Positions 42,690 to 50,018 of a stretch of DNA of 64,000 nt are shown one piece after another (position 1 is the first letter of the stretch; every line of letters starts with the position of its first letter). The notes under the pieces are model-generated. The model saw only the letters and a list, made by a program, of their open reading frames with translations, had not been told where the DNA came from and did not search any database. The DNA lies in contig JBNKWP010000006.1 in NCBI GenBank assembly GCA_050299835.1, positions 62,001 to 126,000 on the forward strand, in the 5' to 3' direction. The stretch comes from JAJDOD01 sp050299835. Lineage in GTDB: Bacteria; Pseudomonadota; Alphaproteobacteria; Rhodobacterales; Rhodobacteraceae. The position numbers and the translations under genes are program-made.

Positions 42690-43790
42690 ATGAGACTCAA
42701 ACGCGCGTTGCGTCTGTCGACGCTATTCGTAATCGCTGGCACGTTCCAGCTTCAGGCACAGAGCATGGAAGAGCTTGCCGCGGCAGCCGAAGGCGAGGGG
42801 ATGCTGTCCACCATCGCCCTTCCGCACAGCTGGTGCGGATACGGAGACGTGATCGCGGGCTTCAAGGCCAAATACCCAAATATCAGCGTCAACGAACTGA
42901 ACCCCGACGCGGGCTCGGCGGACGAACTCGAAGCGGTGCGCAGCAACAAGGGCAACACCGGCCCTCAGGCACCGGACGTGCTGGACGTGGGCTTTGCCTT
43001 CGGGCCGCAGGCCAAGGACGAAGGCCTTACGGAAGCCTACAAGGTCGCCACCTGGGACACGATTCCCGACAGCGCCAAGGATGCCGACGGTCACTGGTAC
43101 GGCGACTATTACGGCGTGCTCTCCTTCGTCGTGAACACCGACATCATCCAGAACGTCCCGCAGGACTGGGAAGACCTGCTGAAGCCGGAATACGCCAACT
43201 CGGTGGCGCTCGCGGGTGACCCGCGCGCCTCGAACCAGGCGATTCTCGCCGTCATGGCCGCCGGCATGGCGCGCGGTGGCGAAGCGGGTCAGGGCTCGGG
43301 CGAAGCCGGGCTTCAGTTCTTCAAGGAACTGAACGAGGCGGGCAACTTCGTCCCCGTCATCGGCAAGGCCGGTACAATGGCACAAGGCGCGACACCCATC
43401 GTGATCGCGTGGGACTACAACGGTCTGGCCTGGCGCGACACGCTGGAAGGCAACCCGCCTCTGGAAGTCGTCGTCCCGGCCTCGGGCGTCGTCGCCGGCG
43501 TCTACGTGCAGGCGATCAGCGCCTATGCGCCGCAGCCCAACGCCGCGAAGCTCTGGATGGAATACCTCTATTCCGACGAAGGCCAACTCGGCTGGCTCGC
43601 CGGATACTGCCACCCCATCCGCTTCAATGACCTCGCCGCCAAGGGCGCGATCCCGCAGGAACTGCTGGACGCTCTGCCGCCGGCAGAGGCCTATGAGGCC
43701 GCGGTCTTCCCGACGCTCGACGAACAGGGGGCGAACAAGGACGCGGTCACCGGCGGCTGGGACAGCGTCGTCGGCGCGAACGTCCAATAA
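42690..43790 (+). CDS. ABC importer periplasmic binding protein, PotD/Fe-like type II
   Basis: A 366-residue binding protein with a signal peptide (MRLKRALRLSTLFVIAGTFQ, cut after LQA) and a type II fold. Mature motifs include YGVLSFVVNTDIIQNVPQDWEDL and IVIAWDYNGLAWRD. The ATG at 42690 starts the signal peptide, with a G-rich site (AGGGGGT) about eight bases upstream. It is followed by two permeases and an ATPase of the spermidine/iron class. Ligand unknown: position next to the phosphonate-type cluster would also allow an organophosphorus compound, as known for 2-aminoethylphosphonate importers of this class. Confidence 0.88.
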   Translation: MRLKRALRLSTLFVIAGTFQLQAQSMEELAAAAEGEGMLSTIALPHSWCGYGDVIAGFKAKYPNISVNELNPDAGSADELEAVRSNKGNTGPQAPDVLDVGFAFGPQAKDEGLTEAYKVATWDTIPDSAKDADGHWYGDYYGVLSFVVNTDIIQNVPQDWEDLLKPEYANSVALAGDPRASNQAILAVMAAGMARGGEAGQGSGEAGLQFFKELNEAGNFVPVIGKAGTMAQGATPIVIAWDYNGLAWRDTLEGNPPLEVVVPASGVVAGVYVQAISAYAPQPNAAKLWMEYLYSDEGQLGWLAGYCHPIRFNDLAAKGAIPQELLDALPPAEAYEAAVFPTLDEQGANKDAVTGGWDSVVGANVQ

Positions 43791-43796
43791 GGTTTT

Positions 43797-43826
43797 GGCC
43801 GCGCCCGGCTGACACCGGGCGCGGCC
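43797..43826 (+). other. perfect 12-bp intercistronic hairpin after the binding-protein gene
   Basis: GGCCGCGCCCGG and CCGGGCGCGGCC pair perfectly around CTGACA. It begins six bases after the binding-protein stop and ends nine bases before the permease ATG. With no U-run, it fits a 3'-end stabiliser that makes binding protein more abundant than permease. Confidence 0.6.
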
Positions 43827-43835
43827 ATATGTTTC

Positions 43836-44702
43836 ATGGCGACGAACAAGACAACACGGGCGCTGCCCCTCAGCTGGCTTGGACTGGTTCCGTTCGCGAT
43901 CTTCGCGCTTCTGTTCCTGATCCTGCCAACGATGAACATCGTGGTCGGCGCCTTCCAGAAGCCCGACGGCACACCGACCTTCGACAATATCGCGAACCTG
44001 TTCCAGCCGTCGATCCTGTCGGCCTACTGGATCTCCATCAAGATTTCTTTCGCCACCGCGTTTCTAGGCTGCGCCATCGGCTTCGCCATCGCCGCCGCCG
44101 TCACGCTCGGCGACCTGCCGCGCTTCGTGCGCGGCCCCGCGATGACCTTCTCCGGCGTGGCGTCGAATTTCGCAGGCGTGCCCCTGTCCTTCGCCTTCAT
44201 CGCGACACTGGGCCGCGTCGGTCTCGTCACCCTGATCCTCCGCGACTGGTTCGGCGTGAACCTCTACGGCCTTGGCTTCAATCTCCTGAGTTTCTGGGGG
44301 CTGACGCTGGTTTATCTCTTCTTCCAGATCCCCCTGATGGTCCTCATCATCACGCCCGCGCTTGACGGATTGAAGAAGGAATGGCGGGAGGCTTCCGACA
44401 TCCTCGGAGCCACCGGCGCGCAATACTGGCGCATGGTCGCGCTGCCGATCCTGACGCCCTCGCTCCTCGGCACCTTCGCGCTCCTCTTCGCCAACGCGTT
44501 CGGAGCGGTCGCCACCGCCTACGCCCTCACCGGGTCGTCGCTGTCCATCGTGCCCATCGTCCTCTTCGCGCAGATAAGGGGCGATGTCCTGCAGGACCCC
44601 CATCTCGGCTATGCTCTCGCCTTCGGCATGATCGTCGTGACCGGCATCGCCAACGGGCTCTATGTCTGGCTCCGCGCCCGGACCGAGAGGTGGACGCAAT
44701 GA
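43836..44702 (+). CDS. ABC importer permease, PotB/FbpB-like subunit 1
   Basis: A 288-residue permease with six membrane segments and the EAA-type loop KEWREASDILGATGAQYWRMVALPILTP. Its ATG overlaps the tail of the hairpin region, and its stop overlaps the second permease by four bases. Confidence 0.9.
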   Translation: MATNKTTRALPLSWLGLVPFAIFALLFLILPTMNIVVGAFQKPDGTPTFDNIANLFQPSILSAYWISIKISFATAFLGCAIGFAIAAAVTLGDLPRFVRGPAMTFSGVASNFAGVPLSFAFIATLGRVGLVTLILRDWFGVNLYGLGFNLLSFWGLTLVYLFFQIPLMVLIITPALDGLKKEWREASDILGATGAQYWRMVALPILTPSLLGTFALLFANAFGAVATAYALTGSSLSIVPIVLFAQIRGDVLQDPHLGYALAFGMIVVTGIANGLYVWLRARTERWTQ

Positions 44703-45487
44703 AGATCCGCATCTGGTCCTGGGCCGTCTTCGCCCTCGGTTTCCTCTACTTCGCCCTGCCACTGATCGGCACGCTCGAATTCTCGCTCCGCAAGCGCCGC
44801 GACGCCTATTCGCTCGACGCCTACCGCTGGGTCTTCGAGGACCCGAATTTCCGCGCGACTTTCGGATACTCGGTCGTCATGGCGCTCTTCACCATCGTGG
44901 TCGGTGTCCTGATCGTCGTGCCGACAGCCTATTGGGTGCGCCTGCGCTATCCGCGCATCCGGCCCATCGTCGAATTCATCACGCTCCTGCCGCTGGTCAT
45001 TCCGCCCATTGTCGTCGTCTTCGGCTACATCCGGCTCTACAACACATCGTCCTGGCTGCCGCTCACCGGCTCGGCGACCGGGACGAACTTCCTTCTGCTG
45101 ATGGGCTACACGACGCTGGCGCTGCCATACATGTACCGCGCCGTCGACACCGGTCTTCGCACCATCGACGTCCGCACCCTGACAGAGGCGGCACAAAGCC
45201 TCGGCGCGGGCTGGAGCACGATCCTGCTGCGCGTCATCCTCCCCAACGTCCTCGTCGCCGTCATGTCGGGCGCCTTCCTGACCTTCGCCATCGTGATCGG
45301 GGAATTCGTCATGGCGGCGCTTCTCAACCGCCCCGCCTTCGGTCCCTACATGCAGCTGATCGGCGCGAACCGGGCATACGAGCCCGCCGCGCTCGCAATC
45401 ATCGCCTTCGCCATCACCTGGTTCTGCATGGGAATCATGCAGTTCATGAGCCGGTTTTCGGCACAAGCCCGCGCCAAGAGGTCCTGA
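44699..45487 (+). CDS. ABC importer permease, PotC-like subunit 2
   Basis: A 262-residue permease with six membrane segments and the loop TLTEAAQSLGAGWSTILLRVILPNV. It starts at the ATGA overlap with permease 1 (MKIRIWSWAVFALGF) and ends with an ATG-sharing stop for the ATPase. A longer in-frame reading is a shadow of permease 1. Confidence 0.9.
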   Translation: MKIRIWSWAVFALGFLYFALPLIGTLEFSLRKRRDAYSLDAYRWVFEDPNFRATFGYSVVMALFTIVVGVLIVVPTAYWVRLRYPRIRPIVEFITLLPLVIPPIVVVFGYIRLYNTSSWLPLTGSATGTNFLLLMGYTTLALPYMYRAVDTGLRTIDVRTLTEAAQSLGAGWSTILLRVILPNVLVAVMSGAFLTFAIVIGEFVMAALLNRPAFGPYMQLIGANRAYEPAALAIIAFAITWFCMGIMQFMSRFSAQARAKRS

Positions 45488-46536
45488 TGCCCTTTCTCGA
45501 ACTCGAGCAGATCCAGAAATCCTTCGGCACGACGCAGGTGGTGAAGGACTTCAACCTCGCCATCGAGACCGGCGAATTCATCTCTCTCCTCGGACCTTCC
45601 GGCTGCGGCAAGACGACGGTTCTGCGTATGATCGCCGGTTTCGAGACGCCAAGCGCCGGGTCTATCCGGATCAACGGCCAGGATGTGACGCAACTGCGCC
45701 CCAACCAGCGCAATGTCGGCATGGTCTTCCAGTCCTACGCGCTGTTCCCGAACCTCACCGTCGCCGACAACGTGGCCTTCGGCCTCAAGGTCAAGGGCGT
45801 ATCACGCGCGGAACGGTCAGACCGGATCGCCGAGATGCTCTCCCTCGTGGGCCTCGGCGACTTCGGCAAACGCTATCCCTTCCAGCTCTCCGGTGGGCAA
45901 CAGCAGCGCGTGGCCCTGGCCCGCGCGCTCGCGGTGCAGCCGCAGGTCCTGCTTCTTGACGAACCGCTCTCCGCGCTCGACGCCAAGATCCGGCTGTCAC
46001 TCCGCGACGAGATCCGGGAAATCCAGCGCCGTCTCGGCATCACCACCGTCTTCGTCACCCACGACCAGGAAGAGGCGCTCTCCATGTCCGACCGCGTCGT
46101 CGTGATGAGCGGCGGCATCGTCCAGCAGGTCGGCCAGCCCTTCGAGATCTACTCCGCCCCCGCAAACCGCTTCGTTGCTGAATTCGTCGGGCGCCTGAAC
46201 ATCTTCGAAGGTCAGATCGTGAACGGGCAGGCCGGACGCGTCCGGATCGGCACCGGCGAAATTGAGCTCGGCCGCTCGCTTTCCGGCCCCTCCGTTCACA
46301 TGGCGCTGCGGCCGGAAGCGATCATGGTCGGATCCCATGACGGAAACGCCCTGAAATTCTCCGGAAATATCGAAGACGTGCATTTCCTGGGATCGGTCAT
46401 CCGCCTTGAGGCGCGCGTGGGCGAAAGCCTCATCCTGCTCGACACGTTCAACAAGTCGGACCAACCGCCGCCCGAACCCGGAGACGCCATAGAGTTGTCG
46501 GCCTCCACAAAGGACCTGATCGTTCTGGACGGCTGA
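45487..46536 (+). CDS. ABC importer ATPase, PotA/FbpC-like
   Basis: A 349-residue ABC ATPase: Walker A GPSGCGKTT, Q-loop VFQSYALFPNLTVADNV, signature LSGGQQQRVALARAL, Walker B LLLDEPLSALDAK, H-loop FVTHDQEEAL, and a C-terminal TOBE domain. It is the last gene of the importer. The following 46537-46748 holds no gene that I can support. Confidence 0.92.
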   Translation: MPFLELEQIQKSFGTTQVVKDFNLAIETGEFISLLGPSGCGKTTVLRMIAGFETPSAGSIRINGQDVTQLRPNQRNVGMVFQSYALFPNLTVADNVAFGLKVKGVSRAERSDRIAEMLSLVGLGDFGKRYPFQLSGGQQQRVALARALAVQPQVLLLDEPLSALDAKIRLSLRDEIREIQRRLGITTVFVTHDQEEALSMSDRVVVMSGGIVQQVGQPFEIYSAPANRFVAEFVGRLNIFEGQIVNGQAGRVRIGTGEIELGRSLSGPSVHMALRPEAIMVGSHDGNALKFSGNIEDVHFLGSVIRLEARVGESLILLDTFNKSDQPPPEPGDAIELSASTKDLIVLDG

Positions 46537-46748
46537 CGGTCGAAACCCCGCGGCCCGCAGGCACAAGGCTGCAAGCCATGAAGGAGCGAGGCTGGATCTG
46601 CTTCGAATATGACCGGACCATCGGCTCCCAACGCCCGCGATGGGCCGCCGCTCGCTGCATGAGGGCCACCTTCCCCCAACCCCGTCATCACCTTTGCGCA
46701 CATCGCAATTATGAGTCCACGGCCGGGTACTGAAATGCCAAATTATTT

Positions 46749-46765
46749 GAGATTATTGGCTCCGG
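46749..46765 (-). other. left half of tRNA-Asn 3'-end repeat copy 1 (att-like, interrupted by IS30)
   Basis: Sixteen of 17 bases match the sequence at 56316-56332, which covers the CCA end and acceptor strand of a tRNA-Asn 3' fragment (GGCTCCGG on the plus strand). The rest of this copy resumes at 47759, after the IS30-like element. Read together the two pieces form the same att-like repeat as at 56.3 kb. Confidence 0.6.
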
Positions 46766-46776
46766 GGGAGCGTGCT

Positions 46777-47748
46777 ACCCTGAAGTGCGACTCCTATTAG
46801 AAACCAATGGGTTATCTAATAGGAGATCTTGGCATGGGAGCCGTTTACACGCAACTATCACTGTCTGAACGCCGCAAGATCGAGAACTGGTGGCATGCAA
46901 ACAATTGCGGACGGACAAACGCCGATCCGTGCAGCGCAAGCTGATCCGGCAGCCTGACCTGTGCCAGACGGTTATCGCACGCATCAAGCAAGGCTGGACG
47001 CCCGAACAGATCAGTAACCGGATGATCTATGAAGGTGCTGCGCTGCGGGTCTGTCAGGAGACGATCTATCGCTACATCTATTCCAAAGAAGGCATGGATC
47101 AGGAACTCTGGTGGTACCTGCCTGAGCATCGCAAGTCCCGTCGACCGCGGCGCGCAAGGAAGCGACAGGCACCGAAGTTCGATCGTGATGTCAGCATCCT
47201 GTTTCGCCCAGACGACGTGGCCCACCGTCGCCAGTTCGGGCACTGGGAAGGCGATTTGATGCTGTTCAAACAGAAGCTTGGACAATCGAACGTCACTTCA
47301 CTGGTCGAACGTGTCAGCCGGTTCACAGTTCTGTTGAAGAACCCGAACAAGCGCACCAAGCCGGTGATGGGCAAGATCATGAAGGCGGTGCGCGACCTCC
47401 CCCACCTGGCGCGGAAGTCGATCACCTTCGATCGCGGCACCGAGTTCGTCTCGTGGCCGCACCTTCAGGCCGAGATCGGGACGCAGACATGGTTCTGCGA
47501 TCCGTCCTCGCCCTGGCAGAAAGGCACCGTAGAAAATACAAACCGGCGCGCTCGAAGATGGCTGCCGAGAAAGCGCGACATCACGGCACTCACTGATCAT
47601 GAACTAAAGATGATCAGTGACCGCCTCAACGCGACACCTCGAAAATGCCTCGGATGGAAGACGCTGGCCGAAGTGTTCCGCGAGAAGATGATGGAAGAGA
47701 TGTGCCGATCCCCCTACCATCAGAAGGAATAGGAGCCGCGGTTCAGGT
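46777..47748 (+). mobile_element. degenerate IS30-family insertion sequence
   Basis: An IS30-type transposase frame is flanked by imperfect inverted repeats, ACCCTGAAGTGCGACTCC at the left (46777-46798) and its counterpart at the right (47727-47748), matching at 17 of 22 positions. The right repeat runs over the transposase stop, as is common in this family. The exact outer ends are uncertain by about ten bases. The element is roughly 970 bp, shorter than intact relatives, and sits inside a tRNA-Asn-derived repeat. The transposase is broken, so it should be immobile without help. Confidence 0.7.
46834..47732 (+). pseudogene. IS30-family transposase, internally deleted and frameshifted
   Basis: The true N-terminus is at 46834 (MGAVYTQLSLSERRKIENW, typical of IS30 transposases) but that frame stops after 36 codons. 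The remaining 280 residues continue in another frame from about 46890 (KRRSVQRKLIRQPDLCQ). The helix-turn-helix that normally lies between is missing, so a deletion of roughly 100-130 bp shifted the frame. The DDE core is present: Asp in FGHWEGDLM, Asp in ITFDRGTEF, Glu in QKGTVENTN. Confidence 0.8.
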
Positions 47749-47758
47749 ATCGCTCTCA

Positions 47759-47794
47759 GCGGTAGGGATCGAACCAACGACCAATTGATCAACA
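47759..47794 (-). other. right part of tRNA-Asn 3'-end repeat copy 1 (att-like)
   Basis: Thirty-four of 36 bases match 56333-56368. On the minus strand it reads from the GTT anticodon loop through the T-arm (GGTTCGATCCCTACCG) of tRNA-Asn. The 5' half of the tRNA is absent on the high-coordinate side, so it is a displaced 3' fragment, not a working gene. A tyrosine integrase remnant starts 170 bp away. Confidence 0.7.
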
Positions 47795-47964
47795 GTCGAG
47801 TTCAAGGCCATAGCACCATCCAACAAATCAACTGACTTGAGGCCGTTTGCTGCCTTTTTTATCAATGGGTATCTGGGCGCTGCGAGATTCCGTTACTAAC
47901 GTCGGGTAACAAGCGCAAACATCGGAATCTGTTACCCCAACGTTACCCCAGAGGACCAATTGAG

Positions 47965-48557
47965 TTGGCACGCGCCCTCACTACCAAGGCAGTCGAGAAC
48001 CTGAAACCCGATCCGAGGAAGCGCTTGGAGCTTCCCGTTCCGGGGCTGACGGGCCTCTATCTGGTGGTGCAACCGTCCGGCGCGAAGTCTTGGGCCGTGC
48101 GCTACCGGCACGCTGGGAAAACACGGAAGATGACTCTTGGAAAGTGGCCCATCATCGGATTGGCCGACGCTCGGGCGGCGGCGCCCAATGCTCTGGAAGC
48201 GGTGGGTTTGGGCGCGATCCCGGACGCGAGAAACGGGCGGCCAGGGCAGAACGTGCCGCCAATGCTGAGCGGGACAGTATCGAGACGCTGGTTTCAACGT
48301 ACGCGATGCGGCACCGTTCCAATTTGCGGAGCGGCGCGACTGTCAAACGCGAACTGGAGCGGCATGCAGTTGCCGCCAGGGAACGCGGCGAGCCGGTGGA
48401 GATACCGCGCTGGACCTTCCACGACCTGCGAAGGACCGCCGCAACTGGCATGGCCGGCTTGGGCATTCCGGTTGTCGATATCGAGGCGGTCCTGAACCAC
48501 GCTAAAGCCTGCAGCGAAAAAGCTTTGGTGTTACCTCACCCGGTATCGCTGCACTGA
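47965..48557 (+). pseudogene. tyrosine integrase remnant (Arm-domain type)
   Basis: It begins at a TTG with the N-terminal Arm/DUF4102 domain of phage-like integrases (LTTKAVENLKPDPRKRLELP, VPGLTGLYLVVQPSGAKSW, GKTRKMTLGKWP). Around 48200 the frame is lost; the sequence continues one frame over with ERAANAERDSIETLVSTYA (start of the core-binding domain). It then jumps to the catalytic segment TFHDLRRTAATGMAGLGIP and LNHA. Most of the core-binding domain and the first catalytic Arg box are deleted, and the nucleophile Tyr is gone, so it cannot be active. Confidence 0.8.
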
Positions 48558-48671
48558 TGCCAGCTGGTGCATTCGTTCGGCTGTAAGCCTGGCGCGCGAA
48601 TGCGAGGTCGGTGGCGACTTTCTGCGCCCTGGTTGTGGTGTCATCTGATGGGGCGTGACCGAAAGAATGAA

Positions 48672-48837
48672 ATGCGTGGCGGGAAGGTCACCGTGATGCG
48701 GTTGTCTGTTATGCAAGTCGCGGCCTGGCAGGCGCTCTCGCTACCGGCACAAGCCCTCTACCCCTGGATCAAGCACGAGTGGCGCGGTGACAAATTCAAC
48801 AACAATGGCACGCTACGGCTTTCAGTCCGTCAGGCCA
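48672..48837 (+). pseudogene. 5' fragment of an accessory-genome helix-turn-helix protein
   Basis: The frame reads MRGGKVTVMRLSVMQVAAW then LSLPAQALYPWIKHEWRG and NNNGTLRLSVRQA, a pattern I associate with a plasmid/phage-borne protein family in alphaproteobacteria whose helix-turn-helix follows this point. Here it is cut off where the minus-strand VWA gene ends. The junction probably marks where mobile-element DNA was deleted or joined to the operon. The rest of 48558-48821 shows nothing else that I can support. Confidence 0.4.
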
Positions 48838-50018
48838 GGTGCTGCGGGCTCGTCCGCCGCGATGACCTTGATGTCCTCCCGCGCAGCCCAGGCATGGATG
48901 TCGTGGCGCCGCAGGGCCGAGGCCATGAGGTCGGGAAACTGGTCTGGCGTACAGGCGAAGACGGGCGCGCCAAGGGCGGCCATCTTCGAAGACAGGTTCG
49001 GATCGTAGAAGGGCTTGCCCGAATCGGACAGCGCCAGCAGCACGATGACGTTCACCCCCATCCCGATCAGTCGCTGTACCCGCGCCAGCAGTTCCTTGGC
49101 GTTGCCGCCTTCGTAAAGATCGGTAATCAGCACCAGATGCGCCTTCGTCGGTCGCTCGATCCGGTCCTCGCAATAGGCCACCGCCTGATTGATGTCGGTG
49201 CCGCCTCCCAGTTGCACGCCGAACAGAACCTCGACCGGGTCCTGAAGTTGGTCGGTCAGGTCGAGGATCTGGGTGTCGAAGCATACCAGCTTGGTCTGCA
49301 CCACCGGCAGAGACGCCATAACAGCCGAAAATATCGAGGCATAGACCACAGACTGAGCCATCGAGCCCGACTGGTCTACGCAAAGGATCACCTCGTCAAG
49401 ATCGACGATCCGGCGCTGTTTGCGCTGAAATCCCACAAGCCGTTCGGGGATCACCGTCTGGTGGCTCTCCTGCCATGTGTGCAGGTTTTTCTGGATGGTG
49501 CGGGGCCAGTCGATATCGGCGAATCTCGGCCGCGCGGTGCGTTTGGTCTTGTCGACGGCCCCGCGCAGCGCCTCCGCCGTCTTGCGTTCAAGTCGCTCCA
49601 TCAGTTCGGCCACCACCTTGGCGATGGCAAGCCGCGCTGTCTCCTTGGTCTTCTCCGGCATCGCGTTCCGCATCGACACCAGGTCGGCCACAAGGTCGAC
49701 ATCCGCTTCCACCGCCTGAAGAAACTCGGGCTCCATCAGCATCTGCTTCAGACCAAGACGTTCGAAGGCGTCCTTCTGGACGATCTGCACGACGGGAGAG
49801 GGAAAGAATTCCCGGATATCGCCCATCCAGCGGGCAACCGACGGAGCCGATCCACCCAGACCGCCCCGGCGACGCTTGCCCTCGCCCTCGGGTGGGTCCT
49901 GATAAAGCGCCGAGAGCGCCGCCGACAATCGTTGGTCTCCCTTTGGAAGCTCATCGTCCTCGCCTCCAACGGCAAGTCGCCAGCGGCGCTCGCGTTCTTC
50001 CTTGGAGGCATCGGTCAT
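48822..50018 (-). CDS. VWA (von Willebrand factor A) domain protein, last gene of the MoxR operon
   Basis: A 398-residue protein with a C-terminal VWA domain (about 205-380). The metal-ion-dependent adhesion site is complete: DQSGS at 215-219, the Thr in GGGTDINQA, and the Asp in LITDLYEGG. Residues 1-200 are helical and charged. MoxR-type ATPases work with VWA proteins, and the cognate ATPase is two genes upstream. The ATG at 50018 overlaps the stop of the DUF5682 gene by four bases. An in-frame ATG 18 codons upstream lies within that gene and is less likely. Confidence 0.88.
   Translation of the reverse strand: MTDASKEERERRWRLAVGGEDDELPKGDQRLSAALSALYQDPPEGEGKRRRGGLGGSAPSVARWMGDIREFFPSPVVQIVQKDAFERLGLKQMLMEPEFLQAVEADVDLVADLVSMRNAMPEKTKETARLAIAKVVAELMERLERKTAEALRGAVDKTKRTARPRFADIDWPRTIQKNLHTWQESHQTVIPERLVGFQRKQRRIVDLDEVILCVDQSGSMAQSVVYASIFSAVMASLPVVQTKLVCFDTQILDLTDQLQDPVEVLFGVQLGGGTDINQAVAYCEDRIERPTKAHLVLITDLYEGGNAKELLARVQRLIGMGVNVIVLLALSDSGKPFYDPNLSSKMAALGAPVFACTPDQFPDLMASALRRHDIHAWAAREDIKVIAADEPAAPGLTD

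Noticed and set aside
44662..45486. In-frame upstream extension of the PotA-like ATPase gene
   Set aside because: It runs through the second permease in another frame and has shadow composition; the ATG at 45487 overlaps the permease stop as usual for the operon.
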